Source: Ahaetulla prasina (Eukaryota > Chordata > Lepidosauria > Squamata > Colubridae). From it: 64,000 bases of DNA. The notes beneath the pieces were generated by a model. It had not been told where the DNA came from, made no database searches, and saw only the letters and a list, made by a program, of their open reading frames with translations. A program made the translations under genes and the position numbers. Numbering within the stretch: the stretch's first letter is position 1; every line of letters starts with the position of its first letter. Shown here piece after piece: positions 10,907 to 22,922 of this stretch. The DNA is taken from the NCBI RefSeq assembly GCF_028640845.1, contig NC_080546.1:74527551-74591550 (forward strand), written 5' to 3'.

Positions 10907-11627
10907 ATTTAAAACAGGGCTGTCAAACTCATGACCCAGGGGCCAGATACATCACACGCTGGCCACGCCCACACCCGGTTTAGCGAAGGGGAAAAAGGTC
11001 CCGATACATCATGTTGTTTATTTATTTATTTATTTATTTATTATTTAAATTTGTATACCGCCCTTCTCCCGAAGGACTCAGGGCGGTTCACAGCCAAGTA
11101 AAAAATGAATACATTGTAGATACAATTAAAATACTAATAAAAAACTTATTTGAATTGGCCACAATTAAAATTTAGAGATAAAACCCATTAAAAACCCATA
11201 ACTTAAGAAAACTAACCCAGTCCAGCGCAGATAAATAAGTAAGTTTTGAGCTCGCGGCGAAAGGTTCGGAGGTCCGGAAGTTGACGAAGTCCTGGGGGGA
11301 GTTCGTTCCAGAGGGCGGGAGCCCCCACAGAGAAGGCCCTTCCCCTGGGTGTCGCCAGATGACACTGTCGCGACGGCACCTGAGGAGTCCCTCTCTGTGA
11401 GAGCGCACGGGTCGGTGAGAGGTATTCGGTAGCAGCAGGCAGTCCCGTAAGTAACCCGGCCCTATGCCATGGGCGCTTTAAAGGCGTTCACCAACACCTT
11501 GAAGCGCACCGGAAGGCCACAGGTAGCCAGTGCAGCCTGCGCAGGATAGGTGTCACTCGGGAGCCACGAGGGCTCCCTCTATCACCCGCGAGCTGCATTC
11601 TGGACCAACTGCAGCCTCGGATGCCCT

Positions 11628-12918
11628 TCAAGGGAGCCCCATGTAGAGAGCATTGCAGTAGTCCAGACGAGACGTCACAAGGGCGTGAGTGACTGTGCAC
11701 AAGGCATCCCGGTCTAGAAAGGGGCGCAACTGGCGCACCAGGCGAACCTGGTGGAAAGCTCTCCTGGAGACGGCCGTCAAATGATCTTCAAAAGACAGCC
11801 GTGCATCCAGGAGAACACCCAAATTGCGCACCCTCTCCATCGGGGCCAATGACTCGCTCCCGACAGTCAGCCGCAGACTCAGCTGACTGTACCGGGATGC
11901 CGGCATCCACAGCCACTCCATCTTGGAGGGATTGAGCTTGAGCCTGTTTCTCCCCATCCAGACCAGACGGCTTCCAAACACCGGGACAGCACTGATAGCT
12001 TCATTGGGGTGGCCCGGTGTGGAAAAGTACAGCTGGGTGTCATCAGCGCACAGCTGGTACCTCACACGAAGCCACTGATGATCTCACCCAGCGGTTCATA
12101 TAGATGTTGAACAGAAGGGCGAGAGAATCGACCTGCGGCACCCACAAGTGAGGCGCGGGGTCGACCTCTGCCCGTCAACACCGTCTGCGACGGTCGGAGA
12201 GATAGGAGGAGAACCACCGATAAACGGTGCCTCCCTCCCAATCCCTCCAACCGCGCAGCAGGATACCATGGTCGATGGTATCAAAAGCCGCTGAGAGGTC
12301 TAATAGGACCAGGGCAGAGGAATAACCCCTATCCCTGGCCCTCCAGAGATCATCCACCAACGCGACCAAAGCCGTCTCAGTGCTGTAACGGGTCGGAAGC
12401 CGGACTGGAGCAGGTCCAGATAGACAGTTTCCTCCAGGTGCAGGGAAACTGAAATGCCACCATACTCTCTACAACCTTCGCCGCTGCGGGTTGGAGACCG
12501 AACAATAATTACCTAAAACAGCGGGTCCAGGAAGGCTTCTTGAGGAGGGCCTCACCACCGCCTCTTTCAAAGGCGGCCAGAAAGACTCCCTCCAACAAGG
12601 AAGCACTCGTAATCCCTGAGCCAGCCTCGTGTCACCTCCTGAGTGGCCAGCACCAGCCAGGAGGCACGGGTCCAATAAACACGTGGTGGCATTCAGTCTA
12701 CCCAGCAACCTGTCCATGTCCTCGGGAGTCACAGGGTCAAACTCATCCCAAACAACATCACCAAGACCGCCCTCAGATACCCCGTCCGGATCGCCACAAT
12801 TTTGGTCCAGGCCATCCCTAAGCTGAACGATTTTATCGTATAGATAACCGTTAAACTCCTCAGCACGTCCCCACAACGGGTCATCCCGCTCCCCCTGGTG
12901 AAGGAGGGAGCGGGTCAC
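11628..12918 (-). pseudogene. L2 reverse transcriptase, frameshifted
   Basis: Blocks in order on the minus strand: LLDLSAAFDTIDHGILL (12175-12369), the PLGEIISGF block (about 12080), then ADDTQLYFSTP at the start of the 11628-12065 frame. These are followed by LKLNPSKMEWLW and the thumb/tail LRPFLDRDALCTVTHALVTS. The catalytic Y-x-D-D block reads CADD, and several frames are needed to read through. Confidence 0.85.
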
Positions 12919-13139
12919 CCGGAACAGGGCAGCTGGGCGGTTATCTGCCGGCGCAATGAGGGAGGCGTGGGGCGCCTCGCTTCCCTCAGTGCCACTAGGT
13001 AGGTCCTAGTATAGGATCTAACTAGTGTCCGATCAACCTCTGAACGGCTGGACCTCCAGGAACTCTCTAGGCGTCTTCTCCGGCGTTTCATCCCCTCAGC
13101 TCCTCGGAGAACCAAGGAGCCGGTTGGGATCTGCGCGGG

Positions 13140-13784
13140 TCAGAGGCATAAAGGCACGACACGGTCTAAAGCCCCAGCCGCAGCCCGTTCCCAGGCTGCA
13201 GCTAGTTCCTCTGCCGTGCCGTGAGCCAGACCCTCAGGTAGTGGCCCAAGCTCCGTCCGAAACCTCTCTGGGTCCATCAGGCGCCTGGGACGGTACCATC
13301 GTAATGGTTCCATCTCCCTGCGGTGTTGGGTAGTGGTCAGAAAGTCCAGGCGAAGGAGAGAGTGATCTGACCATGACAAAGGTTCAATGACTATTTCCTT
13401 TAAGTCCAGATCTCTCAACCACTGACCAGAGACAAAAATCAGGTCCAGTGTGCCTCCCCCGATGTGAGTGGGGCCATCCACTACTTGAGTCAGGTCCAAG
13501 GCCGTCATGGAGGCCAAGAACTCCCGAGCTACCGTCGATGACGAGCCGGCAGATGGCAAGTTAAAGTCCCCCATGACTAACAGTCTGGGGGTCTCCACTG
13601 CCACCCCGGCAAGCACCTCCAGGAGCTCGGGCAGGGCAGCTGTCACGCAGCAAGGAGCCAGGTACGCGACCAGCAAGCCCATCTGACATCTATGACCCCA
13701 CCTCACAAAGAGGGATTCACACCCGGCGATCTGAGGTACAGTGGTCTCCCTCGGCTCTAGACTCTCTTTAATAGCAACCGCCAC
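13140..13784 (-). pseudogene. L2 APE-type endonuclease, partial
   Basis: An open stretch of 214 codons encodes the C-terminal two thirds of an apurinic-like endonuclease, which nicks target DNA for target-primed reverse transcription. Visible catalytic motifs are MGDFNLP (about residues 71-77) and WSDHSLL (about 138-144). The N-terminal motifs are missing because the element is truncated upstream. Confidence 0.85.
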
Positions 13785-13800
13785 CCCTCCACCCCTTGTT

Positions 13801-14284
13801 CTGTCTCCTTCCCCACTTCAGACCCACGAGCTGGCCTTCAGCCAGTGGATTCACAGTTCTTATCAGTCCTGGCAGAGAAATCGCAGCTGCCTGCCAAAGT
13901 TCAAACAAATGACTCATGTAGCAAGACTTTCAGCTCTTTTTGAAATGGATCAGCTAAACTTTGCTTCCCGTGGAGTGAGAGCAGTCCCAAAGCTCCTTAT
14001 ATATCCTGTGGGGTGGGTCTCCTGCCCCACCCTTCCTTTTGATGACGCCACCTCTCTAATCTTCTGAAGCGCGGGTCAAGCCAAGCTTGATTATTATTAT
14101 CAGCTGGGTCTGAAGGCGTAGCCTGGGGAAGGGAGGAATCAGGGGATGACGTCCTCATTACGTCCTCTGACTGGTCTGGTTCTGGCTCCTGGAGCCAAGC
14201 CAAAGGAATCGGTGCTCCCGAGGTAAGCCTTACCGGCCTTTCCCCCACACTCTCGGAGTCACTTTCGGGCATGGGGTTACAACA
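13801..14284 (-). mobile_element. LTR-like fragment
   Basis: On the minus strand the right boundary reads TGTTGTAACCCC, similar in form to the TGTTGTGGTC start of the LTR-like insertion ending at 59451. A TATA-like ATATATAAGGAGC lies around 14000, and an acidic short frame is present in the first 200 bases. I could not locate its other terminus or a target duplication. It may be a truncated solo LTR adjoining or interrupting the L2 copy. Confidence 0.45.
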
Positions 14285-14341
14285 CATGTTATGCTGCCAT
14301 GGCAACATGAGTTTGACATCCTTGATTTAAAACATTTCAAA

Positions 14342-14742
14342 TACCGTATTTTTCAGAGTATAAGACACACTGTAGTATAAGACACACCTTCATTTTTAGG
14401 GAGGAAAATAGGGAGAAAAAAATTTCTGCCTACCAGGTATTCAACTGGCTAGCGTCCTTAGTCTAGTCAGCTTCAGCACAATAATTTGCTGGTTTTAAGC
14501 GCACACATGTGCTTTTTATCCCCTGGTTGGGGATAAAAAACAGTTTCTAAAGCACAGCTGATCGTCAGAGAGAGAAGCAATGAGAAAAGCAGGCAAAGCG
14601 CGGAAGATTGCTTCATTCACTAGCACCTCATTAGGGCTGAAAAGAAGCTTTCAAAAAGCTACATTCAGAGTATAAGATGCACCCAAATTTTCAGCCTCTT
14701 TTGGGGGATGGGAGTGTGTCTTATACTCCAAAAAATATGGTA
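14342..14742. mobile_element. Short DNA transposon with terminal inverted repeats (unclassified)
   Basis: The left end is TACCGTATTTTTCAGAGTAT. The right end is the near-perfect inverse, ending in AAAAAATATGGTA. Internal repeats of 'GTATAAGACACAC' occur on both sides. No ORF is present. The target duplication is unclear (possibly TA or included in the end), so I do not assign a superfamily. The termini resemble a family with 'TACCGTATTTTTCGGA' ends that is widespread in vertebrates. Confidence 0.75.
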
Positions 14743-15385
14743 CTTCCCGCTACAGATTAGTCACAGAGAGCAATCTTTTTGCCTTTAATGCTATAAAAAG
14801 GTGCCTTTTTCTCTTTTACAAAAAATAAACAAAGGAATGTCTACTTCCTGTACAGCTAAGCCATATTATCTGTGAAACTCCAGAAATCTCACTTCAAAAG
14901 TGGGTTCTTTAACACTGGCAGGAATATGTCTAACAAGCCTAATATGCAAACCAGGTTGTTAGAATTCTTGCTAAGACACCTTGATGTTTAGAGGATTTAA
15001 ACTACTGTCTTGCTCCCATCACCTTTGATTGGTTTATATTGCAGCCTTCACAGTTCACGGTGCCGTGTGAATTATTGCAACTGGCTTTCTTTAAAATAAT
15101 AACGTTGGTTTATCAGGTAAATGCAGATACTATAATTCTAGATTTAGTAATTATCACATAAAACGGAATCATGCATATGTATGACTTTATCAGGTAATAA
15201 CAGGTACTGAATATTTATCCCTCAAGCCACAATGAGTGCACATTACAAATTTATTACTCTTCCATATCTCCTCTCAAGTCAGCTTTTCTAGCATTTTCAA
15301 ATGGACAAATCTCATATATCTCTAATAAACGATGATGGCTACTTTTTATTAACTCAGGTTTGTATAATCCCAAGTAATCATGGGG
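14743..15385. other. No recognised feature
   Basis: AT-rich sequence without identifiable repeats or coding potential. Confidence 0.4.
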
Positions 15386-17328
15386 TTGGATTGGAACATC
15401 CTGCTAAAAATATATGTTACATATTGGTATTCATGCATTCACCATATTTCAATTTTGTACCAAGAAGCTAATAAGCAGAAATTAAATCCCCTCACAAAGA
15501 CGAAGTATTTTCAAGCAGTTTTCTGGGTCACCTTCTAGCCCAGCACTTAAATAAATGTCTCATAAATCCCTCCTTCAGAAAGATGATCTGTAAAAATATC
15601 CCCCAAACTTGGTAGGAAATCCAAAGCTTTTCAGCCTAATCTTCGTAAGATTACTTACATTTTACAAAAAAGTTAAAGGAGCTCTAGGTTGAGAATAAAG
15701 AACAAATATGTAAAATTCTGAACCTAGATCCCTTTACTTGCTAAACAGATGTAAATATTGATATTTCCTCTATGCTTATGCCAGGATATCTTAAATAAAA
15801 TAATTACGTACATATATTTTTATTGCATAAAAGTTTTACATACTAAATGCAGAAGTTTATCTTTGTTGCTCTTTATAGTGGAGGACAATTGTCTAGAACA
15901 AGGATGTCAAACTCGATTTCATTGAGGGCTCATCAAGCTTGTGCTTGACCTCGGGATGGGGGGCATGGGCATGGCCAGCTCAATGTCACTCATGTCAGGG
16001 GTGCCTGTGGCCCAAATGCTCTGCCAGCAAAATGGGCTCTCAAGCTCCATTTTCAGCTGCGCCAGCCTCCTGCAACCTTCTGCCAGCAAAATGGACCTTG
16101 AGAGGCTGCCTCCCAAACTCTGTTTTGCCGGCAGAGGCACCATGGGCTGGTCTCTTGTTATGTCTAGGGTGGGCCAGATCTAAGCACCCTGTGGGCTGTA
16201 TTTGGCTGGTGGGAAATCAAATAAATTTTCCCTACTGGTTCTGTAGGTGTGGCTTAATTGGTGGCCGTAGCTTGGTGGTCAGGTGACTGGGTGGGCATGG
16301 CCAATAACAATAAATAATAAAAATAATAAACGTACACGAAACAATAAGAGGCACCAAAACCCAACTTTCACACTTTACACACACACCAAACACAACTGAC
16401 TCACACACAATGTAAAAGCAGCTGCACTAAAAACCTGGGCACAACAAGACAGACCTCACACAGCCACAAAAAGCCCAAAACCCAACTTTCACACTTTACA
16501 CACACATAATAGAATACAACTAACTCTCTCTCACACACACACACACAAAATGCCACATACATCCTTGTGAGATTTTGTGTGTTTGTGTGGTTAGAGTGAA
16601 ACACTACAGAAACACACCAAATCTCAGAAAGCTGCACAAATATTTTATTTTATTATTTTATTTTTATATTTTTAGATAAAAGCAGCTAAATTTAAAACTT
16701 CCTTAACTTTAAAACTTTCTTAACTTTAAATTGCTATGCTAATAATAATAAAACTCTTAAAAAAAACCCCAATTAACTTTTTTTTAAGCTTCCCCCCCCC
16801 CAGTTACTTACCCAATTCAAGGGAAAAAGCAGGCAGATTGAGTTGCTCACTGATGAGATGGATTGCAGGCAGGCAGATTCAGTTGCTAGCTGATGCAATT
16901 GATTGCAGCAGCTGAAGCAAGGCAGGAATAGTGAGCGAGACCGAAAGAAGCAGGAAGCTGCCAAGTAGACAAGTGGGGACCGGGTGATTGGGTGGGCATG
17001 GGTGGAGGGGGGCAGGGATTTTTGCTATCGGTTCTCCGAACTGCTTGCCCCCATTGCTACCAGATCGCAATCCAGAGGATCATTTCACCCCTGCCCCTGG
17101 GCCTTGAGTCTAGAAAGTAGAGCTTTGAGTGAACACAAAGGATCATTTTGAGTGCCAGAACTCTTTAAATTACAGATCTAGAACCTGACATTGAAGGACT
17201 GAATTCAAGTCCCACACCCACCTCCAAAGTGAATGCTGACAATTGTGCATGTAAAACCAAAGACCTTCCAAAAGTCTCTATTGAACTGTAACTTTTAATG
17301 CATCAGAAGGAAAACAGTATAGAATGTA
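15386..17328 (+). repeat. Duplicated segment A, copy 1 (about 1.94 kb)
   Basis: This segment recurs as a direct repeat at 21180-23143, about 5.8 kb downstream. The first ~500 bp is unrecognised AT-rich sequence, followed by nested hAT elements and about 200 bp of flank. Copy 1 ends ...GAATGTA exactly where an LTR begins. Copy 2 runs on past that point without the LTR. Differences between the copies are mostly small indels and a few short deletions; copy 1 has lost more of the nested hAT element's ends. Confidence 0.93.
15899..17107. mobile_element. hAT-type element with a nested second hAT element (copy 1)
   Basis: The left terminus is CAAGGATGTCAAACTCG. An 8-bp duplication GTCTAGAA is found at 15891-15898 and 17108-17115. 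The right terminal repeat is not visible: the element ends GGGCCTTGA. Nested inside, from about 16222 to 17093, is a second element whose right end reads CATTTCACCCCTG. In this copy its left end and part of its right end are damaged. The intact version is at 21695-22922. Confidence 0.8.
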
Positions 17329-17816
17329 TGTCAGCCTCCACTCCAATCTACATGTGCTTTGGAGTGATTGTACCAGTAGATAGAATGTAAAATGTTTATT
17401 TCTGTATTATAAAACTCTTTAGGAAATGAGATGTATCATACCACCGTACAGGGTAAGGGAAAGGAGCCTATTAAGAGTGTCGGCTGACATAACAGGGGGG
17501 AGGGATGATTAACGACTGAGTGTTATCAGCGCGCGTTTTTCTAACAGACACTGCATTCCTAAGATGACTGACATCTAGAGACCTGTGGAAGAAGATTACC
17601 ACGAGGGGCTGAGAAGAAGCTGGCATTGGACCAAACCAGCCTGACCTCCTGGAGGAGGAGGGACAAATGGGGGAATATGATATGTTAACCATATTTTGTC
17701 TCAGTTCCAACTTAGCTTGGCTGCTATCATGACTGTAAAAAGTAAAAGTACTTGTCTTTGTTCCAAATGAAGTCAAGGTGTATTCTTTCCTGATTATAGT
17801 CGGAGGTAGCCCGACA
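17329..17816 (+). repeat. LTR-2 5' LTR (about 488 bp)
   Basis: It begins TGTCAG immediately after ...GAATGTA and ends CCCGACA, giving short inverted ends (TGTCRG/CYGACA). The left boundary is set by comparison with 23143, where the same flank continues without the LTR. An internal TGTCGG at 17478 is a possible alternative start. The putative primer-binding site is TTAAGTTGGAACTCAC from 17817. Confidence 0.75.
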
Positions 17817-17835
17817 TTAAGTTGGAACTCACATC

Positions 17836-19000
17836 ATGTCTACCAACCAGGATTGCAATCGCAATACCGGGGGGGAAGAAAACCCAAATGTGATAGAAGG
17901 CCTGCTGCCGGCTGAGCTGGGGAGGCGTCCGGAGGTATTTCTGCTGACACTTTTAACCCTGAGCTGGAGATTGCAATCGGTGGAAGAGCAAGCTGGAAGA
18001 GAGGTGAACCAAGACTTCAAGGAGCTCCTCTGGAGTAACAAAGGAGAAAGGAGAAAGACTTTCCGGAGTGGGCAGAACAAGAGAGTCAGAGACAGCCTCC
18101 AATTGAGGAGGCACTACGCCTATTTCGTGAAGTGAAAGTAAGGCAAGCAGCTCGCCAAAGGTATGAATCCTATTCAGTCCTCCAGGTGGAGGAGAAGAGG
18201 AAGAAGAAATTACAAAGGGGCCCGCTAGAGGTGATTCCCAGGGCGGTGAGATTTCTGAAGAGCCAGGAACCTTTCCCAGAGGAAGCTGAATTGGATGGGG
18301 TTGGGCGCCACCTGCTGACCAAGCAAGGCCGCGAGGGAAGGAAAAGCCAAAATTCCCCCATATCAGAGAAATTTGATGGAAATGCTAAGGAGTTGGGACT
18401 GTTCCTGGAAAGTGAATGACCACATGATAGACTGGGGAAGATTATTGGTCACAGGCAGCACAAGTGAGAGCTGTGACCCATAATTTGACCGGAAGAGCAG
18501 CTGCATGGTATGTGTCGTTATATACCAACCACTCCCACTTACTGCAAAACTACGAGCATTTTATGACTGCACTGAGGAGGAGGTTTGAGGACCCCTGGCA
18601 GAGCAAAAGGCCAAAGGTCGATGAAAACCATCAGGCAAGGGAGGAGACCGTGGCTGATTATAACCAGGAGTTCAGTGATTTAGTTCCCTTGATGAGAGGG
18701 TGGTCGGAGGTGACCCTTGTGGACATTTTCAAAGATGGTCTGAATGGAGATCTCTATGAACTGTGTCGAGCACGAGCCTCTCCAACTACGCTGTATGGCT
18801 GGTACACCCTGGCAGCAGAGATGGAAATCAACTAGTGAAGGACCGTGGCAGAAGACAGCGCACTGGAGGGCCATCCTTGGCTTCTCCAGGAGGCACCTAT
18901 AGGACGCCCCTAGATTGGAGGGAGGAAGACCACGTCGTCATGCTACAGATGTGGAAAAGAAGGCCACCGAGCAGCCGACTGTAGGGTTGATACCAAGCGC
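17836..19000 (+). pseudogene. gag: LTR-2 gag, frameshifted
   Basis: The ATG at 17836 follows the LTR by 20 bases. The first frame (17836-18135) is N-terminal with a Glu/Arg-rich, probably helical stretch. Capsid-type sequence follows in shifted frames, with SEKFDGNAKELGLFL around 18365 and the AAAWYVSLY and YNQEFSDLVPLM motifs in 18464-18835. A zinc knuckle of the form C-x2-C-x4-H-x4-C is encoded at 18941-18982, outside the main frames. At least three frame changes are needed. Confidence 0.82.
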
Positions 19001-19099
19001 GACCTCTGGTGGTGAAAAGGAACCAGTGAAACCAGCGGCTAAGGCGCCGAAACCGCAAAAGTGGGGAGGCGTTGCTGCCAAGAAGGCACGCCCATCAAG

Positions 19100-21179
19100 A
19101 GGATGGCGGGCGACCGATACTGACGACAGCAAAACCACATCAGAGTCCGATGAAGACCTTCTGGTGAGTTGGGCACGGGGACCCTTGGACATTCCAGTCA
19201 ATCTACATGTACCCTCTTCGGGTAATAAGGGGAACTGCTAGCACTACTCGATTCTGGATGCACTAGATGTATGGTCAGTCCGAACTAGTAGAAAAATGGA
19301 ACTAAGATTGAGAACCCTAAGTAGGCCCATAGCGCTTGCCCAGTTGGATGGCTCTGTGGCAGGGGAGGCCCGCCACATTTCAGTAACAGAACCCATAGAA
19401 ATGATAATAGGAGACCCACCGAAATTCTGAACTTCATAGTAGCCCCAGGAATGGACCAACCCTGTTGCTAGGCCTGTCATGGTTGGGAAATGGAACCCCA
19501 TATTAACTGGAGAACGGGAGTCCTATGCCTGCTCCAAAACATTAAAAGGGAAAAGGGGAACCCAAGAAGGGATCTACCGTGGCCATGCACCAGGATACGT
19601 TAGGGGCAATAATCGAACGGATAGACGGGAGGAGAGAATACCCAAGGAATACTGGGACTTGAGAAGTCTTTAGTGAGAAAGCATCAGACGCATTCCTCCC
19701 ATAGGCCTATTGACTGTGCCATAGACATCCTTCCGGGGTAAAGCTTCCAAAACCAAAAGCTTATCCCATGACCCAAAAGAATTGGGAGCTACTAAATTCA
19801 TAGACAAAAACCTAGAGCGGGGTTTATCCAACCGGCTAGACTCGTGTGGCTGCGCCAGTGATGTTCCGGGAAAAGAAAGATGGCTCTTTCGCCTTATAGT
19901 TGACTATAGGAACCTAAACGCGGTGTGCTACCAAAACATATACCCCATGCCACTCATGAAAGATATGTTAGCACATTTAGCGAAGGAAAATTCTTCACCA
20001 AACTGGACCTCGAGAAGCCTACTACAGAGTTCGTGATAAAGAGGGGATGAATGGAAAACCGCTTTCAACTATCCACTAGGATGTTTCCAGTTTCGAGTAC
20101 TGCCTTTGGACTGCAGGGGCGAGTTTTTATGCAACTAATAATGAAATACTCCATCAGCATCTGTTCAAAGGAGTTCTTGTCTACCTTGACGACATACTTA
20201 TCTATACAGAAACAATGGAACAACATATTAAACTAGTAAGAGCTGTTCTCAAAAGTTATTATCTGCAGAACTATATTGCAAGCTATCCAAATGTGATTTC
20301 CATCAAACCAAAATAGACTACTTAGGGTATCGATTTCAGCTGATGGGTTAGAAATGGATCCAGAAAAGTGAAAGCTGTCTTGAATGGGCCCCCACGCACA
20401 CGCAAAGCAACTCCAAAGTTTTTAGGATTCGCAAATTTCTATCGTCAATTCATCCTCCTTTGCTCAAATTGCTTTACCAATCACTAACCTCTTGAAAACT
20501 AAAGGAGACACGAAACCCAAACCATCATTACCTCGAATGGACAATGGAATGTCAGGCAGCATTTGAAAATTGAAACGACTTTGTCACCGAACCTATTTTA
20601 AAGCACCCTGACATGGATGTTCCTTTGTAATACAAGCTGATGCAAGTGATGTAGCAGTCGGAGCCGTTTTGCTCCAAAACAATGCTGATGGTAATTTACA
20701 ACCCTGTGCTTTCACTTCGAAAATTGACTGAAACTGAAAGACGATGGGCTATTTGGGAAAAGGAAGCATTTGCAGTTCATTGGGCTCTACGGACATGGAG
20801 ACAATTCTAGAGGGTTCAAATCATCCTTTTGAAGTTTGGACTGATCACAAAATCTAGAAGCTCTAAAGACTCCTAGAAAACTTTCACCTAAACAAGCCCG
20901 CTGGGCTCAATATTTTAACCGCTTTAATTTCTTTACATTATTCCTGGGGGAAAACTTCTAGCGGATGCTCTCTCACGCTTGCCCCAATACAATTGCACTC
21001 GCCCGAGGTGGTTCAACCAATACTTCCTGCAACAGTTGGCAGCCCCAGCAATAACTAGAAGCCACTCCAAAGCTGACCCTCACTCCCAGATGAACTGACC
21101 AAGTCGTTTAAAGAAGCTTTAAACACCGATGACTGGTACTTAACGATTCCCATGAATGCACACTCCGTGATGGACTAGC
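19100..21179 (+). pseudogene. pol: LTR-2 pol (protease-RT-RNase H), broken and truncated
   Basis: A protease motif DSG lies at 19250-19258 (LLALLDSGCTR). Reverse-transcriptase blocks include DYRNLNAVC at about 19900 and the catalytic YLDD at 20182-20193. RNase H blocks include ADASDVAVGAV near 20640 and TDHK near 20835, followed by an ADALSRLP-type motif near 20960. Frame changes occur every 100-200 bases. Sequence ends at DGLAW, just before the integrase zinc finger would start. Confidence 0.83.
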
Positions 21180-21694
21180 TTGGATTGGAACATCCTGCTA
21201 AAAATATATGTTACATATTGGTATTCATGCATTCACCATATTTCAATTTTGTACCAAGAAGCTAATAAGCAGAAATTAAATCCCCTCACAAAGACGAAGT
21301 ATTTTCAAGCAGTTTTCTGGGTCACCTTCTAGCTCAGCACTTAAATAAATGTCTCATAAATCCCTCCTTCAGAAAGATGATCTGTAAAAATATCCCCCAA
21401 ACTTGGTAGGAAATCCAAAGCTTTTCAGCCTAATCTTCGTAAGATTACTTACATTTTACAAAAAAGTTAAAGGAGCTCTAGGTTGAGAATAAAGAACAAA
21501 TATGTAAAATTCTGAACCTAGATCCCTTACTTGCTAAACAGATGTAAATATTGATATTTTCACTCTATGCTTATGCCAGGATATCTTAAATAAAATAGTT
21601 ACGTACATATATTTTTATTGCATAAAAGTTTTACATACTAAATGCAGAAGTTTATCTTTTGTTGCTCTTTATAGTGGAGGACAATTGTCTAGAA

Positions 21695-22922
21695 CAAGGA
21701 TGTCAAACTCGATTTCATTGAGGGCTCATCAAGGTTGTGCTTGACCTCGGGGATGGGGGGGCATGGCCGGGCAGCATGGCCAGCTCGATGTCACTCATGT
21801 CAGGGGTGCCTGTGGTGGCCCAAGTGCTCTGCCAGCGAAAATGGGCTCTCAAGCTCCATTTTCAGCTGCGCCAGCCTCCTGCAACCTTCTGCCAGCAAAA
21901 ATGGACCTTGAGAGGGCTGCCTCCCAAACTCTGTTTTTGCCGGCAGAGGCACCATGGGCTGGTCTCTTGCTTGTCTAGGGTGGGCCAGATCTAAGCACCC
22001 TGTGGGCTGTATTTGGCCCGTGGGCAGGGGTGAAATCTAAAAATTTTCCCTACTGGTTCTGTAGGTGTGGCTTAATTGGTGGCCGTAGCTTGGTGGTCAG
22101 GTGACTGGGTGGGCATGGCCAATAACAATAAATAATAAAAATAATAAACGTACACGAAACAATAAGAGGCACCAAAACCCAACTTTCACACTTTACACAC
22201 ACACCAAACACAACTGACTCACACACAATGTAAAAGCAGCTGCACCTCACCCAAAATGGGCCCTGCAACAAGCAGAAACCTCACACAGCCACAAAAAGCC
22301 CAAAACCCAACTTTCACACTTTACACACACATAATAGAATACAACTAACTCTCTCTCACACACACACACAAAATGCCACATACATCCTTGTGAGATTTTG
22401 TGTGTTTGTGTGGTTAGAGTGAAACACTACAGAAACACACCAAATCTCAGAAAGCTGCACAAATATTTTATTTTATTATTTTATTTTTATATTTTTAGAT
22501 AAAAGCAGCTAAATTTAAAACTTCCTTAACTTTAAAACTTTCTTAACTTTAAATTGCTATGCTAATAATAATAAAACGCTTAAAAAAAAAACCAATTAAC
22601 TTTTTAAGCTTCCTACCCAATTCAAGGGAAAAAGCAGGCAGATTGAGTTGCTCACTGATGAGATGGATTGCAGGCAGGCAGATTCAGTTGCTAGCTGATG
22701 CAATTGATTGCAGCAGCTGAAGCAAGGCAGGAATAGTGAGCGAGACCGAAAGAAGCAGGAAGCTGCCAAGTAGACAAGTGGGGACCGGGTGATTGGGTGG
22801 GCATGGGTGGAGGGGGGCAGGGATTTTTGCTATCGGTTCTCCGAACTGCTTGCCCCCATTGCTACCAGATCGTGCGATCCAGTCCGAACCGGGATCATTT
22901 CACCCCTGCCCCTGGGCCTTGA
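21695..22922. mobile_element. hAT-type element (outer, copy 2)
   Basis: The left terminus is CAAGGATGTCAAACTCG. The 8-bp duplication GTCTAGAA occurs at 21687-21694 and 22923-22930. Internal sequence has the GGGCTGTATTTGGCCCGTGGG block typical of Charlie-like short elements, split by the nested element at 22025. The 3' terminal repeat is not recognisable. Confidence 0.82.
22025..22908. mobile_element. hAT-type element (nested, 884 bp)
   Basis: The ends are inverted repeats CAGGGGTGAAATC and GATCATTTCACCCCTG. The flanking 8-bp duplication is CCCGTGGG (22017-22024) versus CCCCTGGG (22909-22916), one mismatch. It lies wholly inside the outer hAT element, so it inserted later. It includes a short (CA)n run and AT-rich stretches; there is no transposase. 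Confidence 0.88.

Larger units (their letters stand above)
11012..13800 (-). mobile_element. L2-like LINE, inserted in an hAT element
   Basis: The minus-strand LINE has an (AAAT)n tail at 11015-11043 and the 3' UTR end 'CCCTGAGTCCTTCGGGAG'. It carries reverse-transcriptase and endonuclease remnants. About 2.8 kb is retained, and the 5' end is lost within the endonuclease region near 13800. It gives the polarity for smaller L2 pieces at 23.7, 45.8 and 61.5 kb. Frame breaks and small deletions are frequent, so it is inactive. Confidence 0.88.
10915..14324. mobile_element. hAT-type element split by later insertions
   Basis: The left terminus is CAGGGCTGTCAAACTCATG and the right terminus is CATGAGTTTGACATCCTTG, near-perfect inverted repeats. 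A perfect 8-bp target duplication ATTTAAAA flanks it (10907-10914 and 14325-14332). Only about 100 bp at the left (to ~11010) and 40 bp at the right (from ~14285) belong to the hAT element. The interior is an L2 LINE plus an LTR-like fragment. The termini match the Charlie-like group of short hAT elements common in vertebrates. Confidence 0.9.
17329..21179 (+). mobile_element. LTR-2: Ty3/Gypsy-type element, 3'-truncated
   Basis: A second LTR retrotransposon family, unrelated in detail to Gypsy-1. It comprises a 5' LTR, gag and pol through RNase H. The text stops at 21179, just where the integrase region should begin, and passes directly into the second copy of segment A. No 3' LTR exists in the window. 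Many frameshifts and stops are present. Confidence 0.88.

Noticed and set aside
13997..14308. 103-codon acidic minus-strand ORF as a gene
   Set aside because: It starts at the right end of an LTR-like fragment and crosses the hAT boundary; there is no domain.
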